Position numbers and translations under genes: made by a program. A stretch of 64,000 bases of DNA, taken from assembly GCA_024223715.1 (NCBI GenBank), contig JAAEOA010000047.1, positions 1-64,000 on the forward strand, in the 5' to 3' direction. Positions 10,212 to 19,308 of the stretch are shown one piece after another (position 1 is the stretch's first letter; each line of letters starts with the position of its first letter). A model generated the notes under the pieces. The model saw only the letters and a program-made list of their open reading frames with translations, had not been told where the DNA came from and ran no database searches. Source of the DNA: a bacterium. Its GTDB lineage: Bacteria; Krumholzibacteriota; Krumholzibacteriia; LZORAL124-64-63.

Positions 10212-10455
10212 TCATCGTAAATCATACGGATATATAGTCACTCCCTGTATTTCCAAACAAAGGTTGTGACCATCAATTCGGACCCCGGAAGCATGGTTAT
10301 TCAAAACCAACCGCCGCACTGTTAACAGCGGTGGCAACACCTTCCCGGGAAACAAAATCACCGGGTAGCGCCAAGTCTTCTGAACCGTCAAATGATGCGA
10401 GAAAAAAACTGCTGGAAACAGCAAGCAAAAAATTATTTTGCATGAGTCTCTTCAT
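10212..10455 (-). pseudogene. Frameshifted small secreted-protein gene
   Basis: Reading leftward from ATG at 10455, one frame gives a signal peptide (MKRLMQNNFLLAVSSSFFLA) and then DLALPGDFVSREGVATAVNSAAV, ending at a stop after 52 codons. A second frame takes over at the same point and gives VLNNHASGVRIDGHNLCLEI and on to a stop at 10212. Dropping one base in the GGTTGGTTTTG stretch (about 10306-10312) joins them into one protein of about 80 residues. This is either a true single-base lesion, an assembly error or a programmed shift. The start lies 47 bases after the PilT-like gene on the same strand, so it may be the last gene of that transcript. I do not recognise the product family. Confidence 0.55.
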
Positions 10456-10501
10456 TTCCCATGATATGAAACAGGGTGCATCACTTAATGCTGATGGCTG
10501 A

Positions 10502-11977
10502 TCAGGTTAGCTGCCCTAATTCAATCGTAAGTCCTTTGTCTTGCAACATGGGTTTAATATCATCCTGATCCACAGATCTCATAAAAGCTTCATTGGCAGT
10601 AATTTGATCATTATTCACAAGGTCCACCAAAGCGTCGTTCAGTAACCTCATACCTTCTTTTTTACCCGTTTGAATAGCCGATGGAATCTGGAATGTTTTT
10701 CCCTCACGAATCAAATTGCTAATGGCTCTGGTGTAGAGCAAAATTTCAAGTGCCGCAACCCTACCGCCCCCCTTTTTCTTGCATAAAGTCTGAGAAATGA
10801 CTCCCCGTAAAGATTCCGAAAGCATGACCCGAATCTGACTTTGCTGATCGGCAGGGTACTGATCGATAATCCGGTCAATGGTTGAAACTGCCGTGGTGGT
10901 ATGCAAGGTCCCAAATACCAGGTGCCCTGTTTCCGCCGTTTCCACAGCAATGCTGATGGTTTCAAGGTCGCGCAATTCTCCCACCAGAACAATATCCGGA
11001 TCTTCGCGCAAAGCGGCTCGTAAAGCACTTTTAAAGCCTTTAGTATGGACCGAAACTTCCCTTTGGTTAATCAGGCATTCTTTGTTGGAATGCACAAATT
11101 CAATAGGATCTTCAATTGTAATAATGTGGTCTTTGCGGGTTTTGTTAATGTGATCGATCAGTGCCGCCAAGGTGGTCGATTTTCCCGAACCTGTGGGGCC
11201 AGTTACCAGAACCAGGCCTTTGGAAAGAGTGCACAGTTTCAGCAATTCATCGGGCAGGCCCAATTGTTTTGCCGATAGAATCTCCACAGGAATTTGCCTG
11301 AAAACCGCACCGCACCCGTTTCGATCATAAAAATAGTTACAACGGAATCTTGCAAGCCCGGGAATTTCATAGGCAAAATCCGTGTCAAAATCCTTATCAA
11401 ATTCAGTTCGGTTTCGGTCGGGAATGATTTCCATTAAAAGCCCATTGAGCTCTTCATCTTCAAAGGGAGGATCAGACAAAACAATCATTTCACCGTCTTT
11501 GCGCATGTACGGCGGAGCATTGGAACTCAGGTGCAAATCACTGGCACCATCGGAAATCATTTGCTGCAAATAGCCCAGGATTCGACCAGATTTACCCGGT
11601 TCGCGCACCGGTTCAGGTATTTGAGTTTCTGATTTGGATGCTTCCGGCTTTGCGGTTTCTGTTTCTGACTTTGGGGTTTTTGGGGCAGGGTAAATCTGAA
11701 GAGTTAAAACTCCGCCATTTATGATTTTTTTTACCATTACCGATGCCGACCCTCCGGTGTACAGAATGGGCGTTGGCGAGTCGGTGCCCACATTTTCCGG
11801 TGGCTGGCTCAATTCTTCTGTTAGAAAACGGACCAATTCACTTTCCGTAACCAGGGCCGTAGAAAGGGTTTCCGATTTCCCGTTCACCCTCATAATTGGC
11901 GACTTGCCGACCATCAACAAGAGCCCGTCGCTTCCGCGACTTTGCATGGCGCTTATGCATTTCCGAACAAATTCCAT
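10502..11977 (-). CDS. PilT-like retraction ATPase with an extra N-terminal domain
   Basis: A 491-residue type II/IV secretion ATPase. Residues ~130-480 match PilT/PilU: GASDLHLSS near 144-152, Walker A GPTGSGKST at 260-268, the Asp box ITIEDPIEFVH, the LREDPDIVLVGELRD Walker B block and the His box GTLHTTTAVSTIDRII. PilT is normally ~340-370 residues. Here an extra ~95 residues precede it, containing a degenerate copy of the PilT N-terminal domain (SDGLLLMVGKSPIMRVNGK at 16-34 parallels SDLHLSSNAPPYMRKDGE). A Glu/Lys/Pro/Ser-rich linker (about 97-129) joins it to the rest. It would power pilus retraction or another type IV filament machine at the cytoplasmic membrane, but no pilin gene is nearby. 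It lies 30 bases after the 12008 gene, probably in one operon. Confidence 0.9.
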   Translation of the reverse strand: MEFVRKCISAMQSRGSDGLLLMVGKSPIMRVNGKSETLSTALVTESELVRFLTEELSQPPENVGTDSPTPILYTGGSASVMVKKIINGGVLTLQIYPAPKTPKSETETAKPEASKSETQIPEPVREPGKSGRILGYLQQMISDGASDLHLSSNAPPYMRKDGEMIVLSDPPFEDEELNGLLMEIIPDRNRTEFDKDFDTDFAYEIPGLARFRCNYFYDRNGCGAVFRQIPVEILSAKQLGLPDELLKLCTLSKGLVLVTGPTGSGKSTTLAALIDHINKTRKDHIITIEDPIEFVHSNKECLINQREVSVHTKGFKSALRAALREDPDIVLVGELRDLETISIAVETAETGHLVFGTLHTTTAVSTIDRIIDQYPADQQSQIRVMLSESLRGVISQTLCKKKGGGRVAALEILLYTRAISNLIREGKTFQIPSAIQTGKKEGMRLLNDALVDLVNNDQITANEAFMRSVDQDDIKPMLQDKGLTIELGQLT

Positions 11978-12007
11978 ATTGGCAATCGTCTCTCTTTAAG
12001 CTTCAGA

Positions 12008-12493
12008 CTAGGCTTTTGGCACCAGATACTGAATGAGGTTTTTATTGATAATCCAAGGACCGTCTTCAGATTCGAAAACAAAGAACTGGTTTTTGTGGTT
12101 CAGCAAATCGGTCACACGACGGCGTTCGGGTGGCATTTCACCAGTATAAAGACGCCCGTTTAAACCCAGGTCAGAAAAAGCAATTTCAGCATGAGGCCAG
12201 CAGTCATCGCCACATTCAGGGCCTTGCCCAAACCATTGATGACTATTGGGGTGATTGGGCCTAAGGCGAACAATCTGAGATTTCCTAATCACAACCACGG
12301 GTGCATCATCGACCTGTTTGAAAGGAATGAATTGCTTTTCCGGGTTATTGATCAAATCCAAAAGAGTTTCCTGCCCTGAGTGGTTTTGCGTCTGAGCTGC
12401 CAAAAAAAACCAACCCTGTATTTCCCGCTCCCCAGCAAGAGTAACAATTAGTTCAATAGATTGGCCTGTTACGAGATTTAAACTCTGGGTCAT
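12008..12493 (-). CDS. Two-repeat cytoplasmic protein next to pilT-like gene
   Basis: A 161-residue protein without signal peptide, with AGGA 8 bases before its ATG. The sequence contains two similar halves. Residues ~23-80 carry ETLLDLINNPEKQFIPFKQV ... VVVIRKSQIVRLRP, and residues ~110-161 carry RRRVTDLLNHKNQFFVFESE ... PWIINKNLIQYLVPK. Each is a short beta-rich unit with the pattern (L/V)xDLxNxxxQFxxF, then a hydrophobic strand ending in P. The pattern recalls DUF6812-type proteins, though I am not certain of that assignment. The half between the repeats has CGDDCWP, possibly a metal or disulfide site. The gene is upstream of and co-directional with the PilT-like ATPase, so a role in the same motility or secretion process is likely. 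Confidence 0.8.
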   Translation of the reverse strand: MTQSLNLVTGQSIELIVTLAGEREIQGWFFLAAQTQNHSGQETLLDLINNPEKQFIPFKQVDDAPVVVIRKSQIVRLRPNHPNSHQWFGQGPECGDDCWPHAEIAFSDLGLNGRLYTGEMPPERRRVTDLLNHKNQFFVFESEDGPWIINKNLIQYLVPKA

Positions 12494-12693
12494 AATAATA
12501 TCCTGAAGTAGTAGCCCTGGGTTTCAAATCCCATAGCGTAAATTATGCGGTGGGAGTGTTTATTGATTATCGGATATAATTGGTGTTTCTTAAGAAAAAT
12601 CTGTTACCGTTGTCTTGGGCAGGCCGATAATAGGTAAAAAATTAGCCACCAAATTTGCCACCAAATTTTCCACAAGCGAAAGTACCCTCCCAA

Positions 12694-13536
12694 ATGTTGT
12701 ATGTTGGACAATTTAATAATCTTCAAATCATAAAAGAAGTGGATTTCGGGTTTTATCTTGATAGCGAAGATGAAAACTGGGGTGAAATTCTGCTACCTTC
12801 TAACAGTGCCCCCAAAAATTGCGTTGAAGGCGACTGGCTTAATGTTTTCATTTATTTCGACTCGGAAGACCGCATTATTGCCACAACCGAAACACCTCAC
12901 GCTGTTGTCGGTGAATTTAATCTGCTGAGGGTAGCCTCCATTGAACGCGTTGGTGCCTTCATGGATTGGGGCCTCAAAAAAGATTTACTGGTTCCTTTTA
13001 ATGAACAAAAAATCCGCATGAAAGCCGACCGCTCCTACGTTGTCTTTGTCTTTCGGGATGAAGCCACTGGACGCATTGTCGGATCCAGCAAGCTGGGGAA
13101 ATTTCTATCCGACCTGCCTGGCGATTACGAAGAAGGACAGAAAGTGGAGATTCTCATCACCCAGGAAACAGACCTGGGTTACAAGGCCATCATTAACGAT
13201 GCCCACTGGGGATTCCTCTATGAAAATGAAGTTTTCAAAAAAGTCCGGGTTGGAAAGAAACTCAAAGCGTACATTCAGAAAATGCGGGAAGATGGCAAAA
13301 TTGATTTGTCATTAACCGCCGCAGGGTATGAAAAAGTCAGTGGTATGTCCAAAGCCATTCTGGATTATCTGGCCGATAAAAATGGATTCATGACGCTGAA
13401 TTCCCAATCGGACCCTGAAGAGATTTATGATGCTTTTGGAATCAGCAAAAAGAACTTCAAAAAAGCCATTGGCGCTCTTTACAAAGAACGACTGATCACT
13501 ATTGACCCTGATGGCATCAGGCTGGTTCGCTGGTAG
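12694..13536 (+). CDS. cvfB: CvfB-type S1 RNA-binding protein
   Basis: A product of about 280 residues with the CvfB/YitL architecture. There are N-terminal S1-like beta barrels (GFYLDSEDENWGEILLPS; VVGEFNLLRVASIERVGAFMDWGLKKDLLVP; the GYKAIINDAHWGFLYENEVF block) and a C-terminal winged helix (GFMTLNSQSDPEEIYDAFGISKKNFKKAIGALY is spread over the last 65 residues). The length is normal for the family. I prefer the ATG at 12694 (MLYVGQF) over an in-frame TTG at 12655, because the extra 13 residues look non-homologous. The repeat GCCACCAAATTT occurs twice in tandem just upstream. In Firmicutes CvfB affects virulence gene expression through RNA binding. Here the gene stands alone and converges on the response regulator gene. 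Confidence 0.9.
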   Translation: MLYVGQFNNLQIIKEVDFGFYLDSEDENWGEILLPSNSAPKNCVEGDWLNVFIYFDSEDRIIATTETPHAVVGEFNLLRVASIERVGAFMDWGLKKDLLVPFNEQKIRMKADRSYVVFVFRDEATGRIVGSSKLGKFLSDLPGDYEEGQKVEILITQETDLGYKAIINDAHWGFLYENEVFKKVRVGKKLKAYIQKMREDGKIDLSLTAAGYEKVSGMSKAILDYLADKNGFMTLNSQSDPEEIYDAFGISKKNFKKAIGALYKERLITIDPDGIRLVRW

Positions 13537-13562
13537 CACCAAGCCTGACCCAGGTTTAGGGT

Positions 13563-14216
13563 TTAAATCAATCCATGACGAGTAGCTTTTTTCACTGCCC
13601 GCATTTTATTATTTACCTGAAGTTTGCGATAAATATTTTCAATATGTTTTCGCACGGTAGCCGGAGAAATAAACAAATTCCCTGCAATTTCCTGATATTC
13701 AAGCCCCTGGCTGAGCTGTTCCAGAACTTCAACTTCCCGCTTTGTCAGAGAGAATTCTTTGGACTCTGCTTTTTTCCTGCCCCGTGAAGGATCTCGTAAC
13801 AATTGCAATGATTTGGCGGCAATTGTCGGGGACATGGGAGCCCCCCCTTCGGTCATCGTTACGATTGCATCATGAACGGCTTGGGGAGGTTCATCTTTCA
13901 GCAAGTACCCCATAGCCCCGGCTTCAATAGCCTTAAAAATCCGGTGTTCATCATCAAAAACTGTAAACATGATTACTTTAACATGTGGAAACCTCTCACA
14001 GACTGAATCCGTTGCCTCAATACCGTCCATGACCGGCATTTCAATGTCCATTAATACAACATCGACCCCGGGATGATCTGTTAAGCGATCCAGCAAATCC
14101 TTTCCATCTTTAGCCCAGAAAATGAACTCAAGAGTATCGGGAAATAGCTTTAATTTATCTTCCAGAGCCTGAGCAAGGAAGGGCTTGTCTTCGGCAAGAG
14201 CGACACGAATGGCCAT
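13563..14216 (-). CDS. NarL/FixJ-family response regulator
   Basis: A response regulator of about 217 residues. The receiver domain carries the acidic pocket AEDKPFL and the phospho-acceptor Asp at about residue 57 (VVLMDIEMPVMDG), followed by the TVFDDEHRIF and GAMGYLLKDE segments. The output domain is a LuxR-type HTH (LTKREVEVLEQLSQGL ... ISPATVRKHIENIYRKLQV). I place the start at 14216 (MAIRVALAEDK) behind AGAAAGG, 14 bases after the kinase stop. A longer reading from 14261 would overlap the kinase and add residues foreign to the family. It should be phosphorylated by the upstream kinase and regulate transcription by binding DNA. Targets cannot be read from the sequence. Confidence 0.93.
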   Translation of the reverse strand: MAIRVALAEDKPFLAQALEDKLKLFPDTLEFIFWAKDGKDLLDRLTDHPGVDVVLMDIEMPVMDGIEATDSVCERFPHVKVIMFTVFDDEHRIFKAIEAGAMGYLLKDEPPQAVHDAIVTMTEGGAPMSPTIAAKSLQLLRDPSRGRKKAESKEFSLTKREVEVLEQLSQGLEYQEIAGNLFISPATVRKHIENIYRKLQVNNKMRAVKKATRHGLI

Positions 14217-14230
14217 TTCATAAACCTTTC

Positions 14231-15955
14231 TTAATCCAATGGGAATTGACAGGAAACACAAGTTCCCCCGTTATTACTGGTTAAGGAAAATTGACCACCA
14301 ACTTCCTGGCAACGATGTTTCATATTGTCCAGACCGGAAACCCGACTCAGCTCAGATTCAACAAAACCCTGACCTGAGTCTTCAACACTGAGAATCGCCT
14401 TATTATTCACCACTTCAAGGCGCACAATAACTTTTTTCGTACCCGAATGTTTCATTGAATTCTGAACTGCTTCCTGAGCTATACGATAGAGATTCAGCAT
14501 GCAGGCCGAGGACAATCCACCCGATACATCACGAACACCATCAACATCCAATTCAAAAACATGCCCCGCCTGGGAACACTGCCGTTTTAATTCATTGAGT
14601 TTATTTTTCAGAACAGGAAAGCCCCCATCGCCATGCCTCATGGCCCACACAGTGTTGCGCAATTCAGACAAGGTAGTACGGCCAAATTCACTGATGGAAT
14701 CAAGCTTTGTTTTTACCGTGGCTTCATCGGTCATTAATGCAAGATTGTCCATGGAACTGACTAGAAAAGTCATGTGTGAGCCAATATTGTCGTGCAGTTC
14801 TCTGGAAATTCGAAGTTTCTCGTCGGCCATGCGCTGTTCATATTCACTGCGCTTCAACTTCTCGCGTAACTTCATTTCCCGTTGAATTTGGCGACGTTTC
14901 AAAAGTTGATATCGATAGGTGGTTGCGGCGGCAGCCAACAGGAGAACCGCCAGGCCCGCCATAATCATCAACTGGCGGGAACGCGCTTCAATGGCCAATT
15001 GGTTTTCTGCCAGAAGACGGTCTTTTTTTTCCGATTCGAATTCGATTTCCAGTTCGGCAATTCGGGAGCTGGTTTCTACAGTATCCAGACTGTCCCGATA
15101 CGAAGTGAAGCGCTGTTGGCTTGCGAAAGCTCGGGCATAGTCGTTTTGTTTTTCGTAAATTTGGGTCAGTTGCCCGTAGCAATGAATCACCAGATAACTT
15201 AAGTCCTGGACCTGGGGTTTAGATAAAGTTTCAAGGTAATCTTTTTCAGCTTCTTCAAGGTCACCCCGGCTGAAATTTAAATCGCCCCAATGAGCACTCT
15301 TTACCAGGTTATTGTATTCATCTCCGGTCTCCTGGAGATATCCATCAGACAAAGTCAAAAGGGAATCAGCAATGTCGTATTGCCCAGCGGCCGCATGAAT
15401 GGCGGCAAGATTAAACAAACTGAATGGAATGCCTATTGAGTCGTTCAGAGCATATTTTAAGTCGAGGGCTTTGTTATAATAATAGGCCGCGCTGTCCGGC
15501 TGTGAGTCCATTTCATGGATCACCCCGAAATTATCGTACAGCGCGCACAATTTCGCCTTCAGATCATTCCTGACGGCAATATTTATCCCCTGGCGCATAT
15601 AGTTTTTACCCAAGTCCAGGTCGTGGTTTTTTAATCTATAACCAAGCTCACCAAATCCATTGGCCAGTTCCATTTGCATATCATTTTCTTGCAGCAGGCG
15701 AATGGATAACAAATGCGCTTCAACGCTGTCATCAAAAAGTCCATTAAGGGAAAGAGCAATGGCCAAATGTTGTAGAGCCAAAGCCTCCCCGGGTTCATAA
15801 TTCAAACCGCGGGCTTCTTCTGCCAAATTGGAATACAACTCGATGGAATCAATTATATTGGAAAAAATGTATTCGTTGCCCAGGTTGTTCAGGGAGTCAA
15901 TTCGCGCAACATTAGCCCATACCGGGGAACTGACCAGCAGCAATAACACCACCAA
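14231..15955 (-). CDS. TPR-containing NarX-type sensor histidine kinase
   Basis: A protein of about 574 residues. It has a hydrophobic N-terminal export signal, then tetratricopeptide repeats over ~30-290, a coiled coil, one membrane helix at about 329-345 and a HisKA_3 dimerisation helix with the H-box ISRELHDNIGSH (His about 388). An HATPase_c domain follows (IAQEAVQNSMKHSG N-box, VEDSGQGF, GLDNMKHRCQEVGG). The sensor part faces the periplasm and probably binds a protein or peptide. The 5' end is uncertain: no ATG is in frame, so TTG at 15955 or the GTG codons just after it are the candidate starts. The cognate regulator follows at once. This pairing of a TPR kinase with a LuxR-type regulator is common in Bacteroidetes and relatives. 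Confidence 0.9.
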   Translation of the reverse strand: MVVLLLLVSSPVWANVARIDSLNNLGNEYIFSNIIDSIELYSNLAEEARGLNYEPGEALALQHLAIALSLNGLFDDSVEAHLLSIRLLQENDMQMELANGFGELGYRLKNHDLDLGKNYMRQGINIAVRNDLKAKLCALYDNFGVIHEMDSQPDSAAYYYNKALDLKYALNDSIGIPFSLFNLAAIHAAAGQYDIADSLLTLSDGYLQETGDEYNNLVKSAHWGDLNFSRGDLEEAEKDYLETLSKPQVQDLSYLVIHCYGQLTQIYEKQNDYARAFASQQRFTSYRDSLDTVETSSRIAELEIEFESEKKDRLLAENQLAIEARSRQLMIMAGLAVLLLAAAATTYRYQLLKRRQIQREMKLREKLKRSEYEQRMADEKLRISRELHDNIGSHMTFLVSSMDNLALMTDEATVKTKLDSISEFGRTTLSELRNTVWAMRHGDGGFPVLKNKLNELKRQCSQAGHVFELDVDGVRDVSGGLSSACMLNLYRIAQEAVQNSMKHSGTKKVIVRLEVVNNKAILSVEDSGQGFVESELSRVSGLDNMKHRCQEVGGQFSLTSNNGGTCVSCQFPLD

Positions 15956-16176
15956 CCCACAGGCAAAATCCGAACCCCAAATACGGAAAAAACAAAAAAT
16001 ACTGCGACCTGCGTTCTGAATAATGAATCAAAGACAACTTCAAGCACCATTGTACCATGTCTTTCGATTTTCAGCAATCCGCATGGGTATTTTTAAAGAG
16101 TAATGGGAAAAATCATGCCAATTATTTCAGAAAAAAGGAAATCAAAGCTACCAAGGTGTTGGGCCATTGTTGAAAC

Positions 16177-16210
16177 AAGCCGGGGCCATCAGTAACCATA
16201 GCCCCGGCTT
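16177..16210 (-). terminator. Terminator of the metal-efflux operon
   Basis: A perfect 10-bp stem AAGCCGGGGC / GCCCCGGCTT with a 14-base loop, 23 bases after the stop of the RND pump gene. It is followed on the - strand by the short T-rich stretch GTTTC. The tail is weak but the position and stem fit an operon end. Confidence 0.75.
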
Positions 16211-16232
16211 ATGAAATACAAACCTCTGAAGT

Positions 16233-19200
16233 TTACTCCGAAGTCTCTTTTGACCTTTTCCCAACAATCCGATAAATAGCGGGCAGAACAACCAATGTCA
16301 GTGCGTTGGCTGTCAAAACTCCACCAATAACCACGGTAGCCAAAGGCCGTTGAACCTCTGCCCCAACTCCCGTATTAAAAGCCATGGGAACAAAGCCAAG
16401 AGCGGCAACCAAAGTAGTCATCAACACTGGCCTCAACCTCATCAGAGCACTTTTTTCAATGGCTTCGTCTAAAGCAACGCCATCTTTTAGCATTCTATTT
16501 ATGGTCGCGACCATCACCAGCCCAGCCAGCATGGCCACCCCGGAAACGGCCACAAAGCCAATTCCAGCCGAAACCGTATAGGGCATTCCCCTTAACCAAA
16601 GGGAAACAATTCCCCCCAACGTTGCAAACGGGGCGGCGGTGAAAATAATTCCCGCATCGCTCCATGAGCCTGTACTTGAATACAGCAGGAAAATGATCAG
16701 CAGTAAAGCAACCGGCACCACGAACATTAACTTCAACCGAGCCCGCTCCATGTGTTCGAACTGCCCTGAAAAACTGACAAAATATCCCTGAGGCATTTCA
16801 ACTTCGGAGGCAATACGCTGCCGTGCTTCGGATACAAAGCTGCCCACATCGCGATCGCGTACATTCATTTGAACAACAATGCGACGGCGTTGCCATTCAC
16901 GAGTAATGGTCGAAGGCCCTTCAACTTGTTCAATGGTGGCCAAACGCTCGAGAGGAATCCTCGCTCCAGAAGCGGTGGAAACCAGAATGCGCCGTAACAA
17001 CTCCGGATCATTTCGATATTTCTCCGGCAGTCGGACCGTCAAATCAAATCGGCGCTGCCCTTCACGGACTTCTCCAACATCTATTCCACCAACGGCTTCT
17101 ACAAGCTCCAACACATGTTTTGCAGGCACTCCATGGCGAGCGATGGCGTCCTGGTCCACGCGAATTTCAATAACCGGCTGTCCGGTAATTTGCTCCACGT
17201 AGAGATCAGCACTTCCATCAATAGTTTCAATCACACTGCCAACCTGATCAGCCAACTCGCGCAGAACTTCTAAATCATCGCCAAATATTTTCACACCCAC
17301 ATCGGTGCGAATTCCGGCGATCATTTCATTCAGACGCATTTCGATCGGCTGGGTGAAAACCACACGCATGCCAGGCAGACCGGTAAGCTCGTCGTCCATG
17401 AGTCTTACCAGATCGGTCTGGGTTTTGGCTCGCGTCCATTGTTCTCGCGGATGCAGGGTCATGTAGATATCGGTCAATTCAATACCCATTGGATCGGTTG
17501 CCACTTCGGCGGTACCGGTGCGTGACCAAATATGCTTCACTTCATCGGGAAACTTTTCCATGATGATTTTTTCAATGCGCGTACTGTAACGAACAGACTC
17601 ATCGAGGGATGCCCCGGACAACCGAACCGCATTAATGCAAATGCTTCCTTCGGACAAACGGGGAATAAATTCTGCTCCGATAGTCGTAGCCAAAAACCCT
17701 CCGGCTGCCAGCAGGACAAGGGTCCCAACCAGAACCAACTTGCGCCGTTGCAAGGCAAAATGAATCAAAGGTTTATACACACGCTTCAAGCCGCGCATGA
17801 GAAAATTGTCGCCTTCTTTTCCTCCACGTTTCAAAACGAAACTAGCCAATACAGGCATTAAAGTAAGAGACAACAGCAACGATCCGGCCAAGGCAAAAAG
17901 CAAGGTCAGGGCCATGGGTTGGAACATCTTACCTTCAATGCCTTCAAGGGCCAGAACCGGCAGAAACACGATGGCAATAATCAATTCGCCATACATGGTG
18001 GGCTTGCGCACTTCAAGAGCAGCGTCACGCACAACTTCCAGGACACTTCTTTTGCCGTCCGCCTCATTCAGCCTGCGCACACTGTTTTCCACCATGATGA
18101 CGGAACTATCGACAATGAGTCCAAAATCGATGGCCCCCAAACTCATCAAACTTCCCGCAATTCCAAACTTGAGCATGCCTTGAACAGCAAAAAGCATCGA
18201 CAGGGGTATGGCAGCAGCCACAATCAGGCCGGCGCGTAAATTACCAAGGAAAACGAACAAAATGGCAATGACCAGGACCGCCCCCTCAAAGAGGTTTTCT
18301 TTGACAGTATGGAGGACCTTGTCGACCAAATCGGTTCGTTCGTACATTGACTCAACCTTCACGCCCTCGGGCAGCGAAGCGGCAATATCCATAAGGCGTT
18401 CGTGCATTTGACGAGTCACATCATGGCTGTTTTCACCCATGAGCATGAACCCGAGACCGAGCACAACTTCACCCTGTCCCGAGGCCGTGGTGGCACCACG
18501 CCGTATTTCGTGACCTTCCTGAACTTCCCCCAAATCGCTCACCCGAACCGGGACACCGTCATGAGCCACAATAACAATGTTTCCAATTTGACGTGCGTCG
18601 CTGGTCAGACTGATTCCCTGTACCAGATGTAACTCACCAGCCTGAACAATGTAACCACCGCCCACATTAAGATTATTTCGATTTAAAGCGGTAAAAACAT
18701 CGTCCAGATTAAGATTAAATTTCACCAGACGATCCGGATCAATCAACACCTGATACTGCTTTTTTTCGCCGCCCCAGGTATTGACTTCGGCCACGCCGGG
18801 AACAGATTGCAAACGAGGCTTGACTACCCACTCATGCAAAGTGGTCAGGTCTTGAAGAGAGTGCGTTTGGCTGGAAAGGATGTAATGAAAAACTTCCCCC
18901 AGACCGGTTGCCACCGGCCCCATTTCCGGACGGCCAATTCCATCAGGAATTTCCACCGTCTGCAGTCTTTCCATTATCAGCTGCCGGGCAAAATAAATAT
19001 CAGTTCCGTCGGCAAAAGTGACCGTCAACTGCGAAAGTCCAAATTTTGACAGGGAGCGAACCTCATCAAGATCCGGCAAACCGGCAATGGCCCGTTCCAC
19101 AGGAAAAGTGATCTGTTGTTCAATCTCCAAGGGCGATAACGACGGTGCCGTAGTATTGATTTGCACCTGAACCGGGGTGGTATCAGGAAACGCATCCACA

Positions 19201-19304
19201 GGCAAACGGCCCAAACTGTACAGCCCGGATCCGGCGAGCAAGGCCGTTAACGCCAACACCAGAAAACGATTTCGCAACGACCAGGTAATAATTGCATCTA
19301 ACAT
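16233..19304 (-). CDS. czcA: CzcA-type heavy-metal efflux RND pump
   Basis: An inner-membrane proton-driven RND transporter of 1023 residues from the ATG at 19304, which follows AGAGG and lies just past the adaptor stop. It has the HME-RND N-terminus (RNRFLVLALTALL ... LPVDAFPDTTPVQVQI), two large periplasmic loops and two sets of membrane helices. TM4 carries DFGLIVDSSVIMVEN, with Asp 393, Asp 399 and Glu 406. This is the acidic triad pattern of the CzcA group (divalent Zn/Co/Cd/Ni) rather than the Cu/Ag CusA type. It is the last gene of the operon after adaptor and channel. The exact metal is an inference. Confidence 0.95.
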   Translation of the reverse strand: MLDAIITWSLRNRFLVLALTALLAGSGLYSLGRLPVDAFPDTTPVQVQINTTAPSLSPLEIEQQITFPVERAIAGLPDLDEVRSLSKFGLSQLTVTFADGTDIYFARQLIMERLQTVEIPDGIGRPEMGPVATGLGEVFHYILSSQTHSLQDLTTLHEWVVKPRLQSVPGVAEVNTWGGEKKQYQVLIDPDRLVKFNLNLDDVFTALNRNNLNVGGGYIVQAGELHLVQGISLTSDARQIGNIVIVAHDGVPVRVSDLGEVQEGHEIRRGATTASGQGEVVLGLGFMLMGENSHDVTRQMHERLMDIAASLPEGVKVESMYERTDLVDKVLHTVKENLFEGAVLVIAILFVFLGNLRAGLIVAAAIPLSMLFAVQGMLKFGIAGSLMSLGAIDFGLIVDSSVIMVENSVRRLNEADGKRSVLEVVRDAALEVRKPTMYGELIIAIVFLPVLALEGIEGKMFQPMALTLLFALAGSLLLSLTLMPVLASFVLKRGGKEGDNFLMRGLKRVYKPLIHFALQRRKLVLVGTLVLLAAGGFLATTIGAEFIPRLSEGSICINAVRLSGASLDESVRYSTRIEKIIMEKFPDEVKHIWSRTGTAEVATDPMGIELTDIYMTLHPREQWTRAKTQTDLVRLMDDELTGLPGMRVVFTQPIEMRLNEMIAGIRTDVGVKIFGDDLEVLRELADQVGSVIETIDGSADLYVEQITGQPVIEIRVDQDAIARHGVPAKHVLELVEAVGGIDVGEVREGQRRFDLTVRLPEKYRNDPELLRRILVSTASGARIPLERLATIEQVEGPSTITREWQRRRIVVQMNVRDRDVGSFVSEARQRIASEVEMPQGYFVSFSGQFEHMERARLKLMFVVPVALLLIIFLLYSSTGSWSDAGIIFTAAPFATLGGIVSLWLRGMPYTVSAGIGFVAVSGVAMLAGLVMVATINRMLKDGVALDEAIEKSALMRLRPVLMTTLVAALGFVPMAFNTGVGAEVQRPLATVVIGGVLTANALTLVVLPAIYRIVGKRSKETSE

Positions 19305-19308
19305 AATA

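Noticed and set aside
16233-19304. Assignment as CusA (Cu/Ag) pump
   Set aside because: The TM4 motif DFGLIVDSSVIMVEN has the acidic pattern of CzcA-type divalent metal pumps, not that of CusA.
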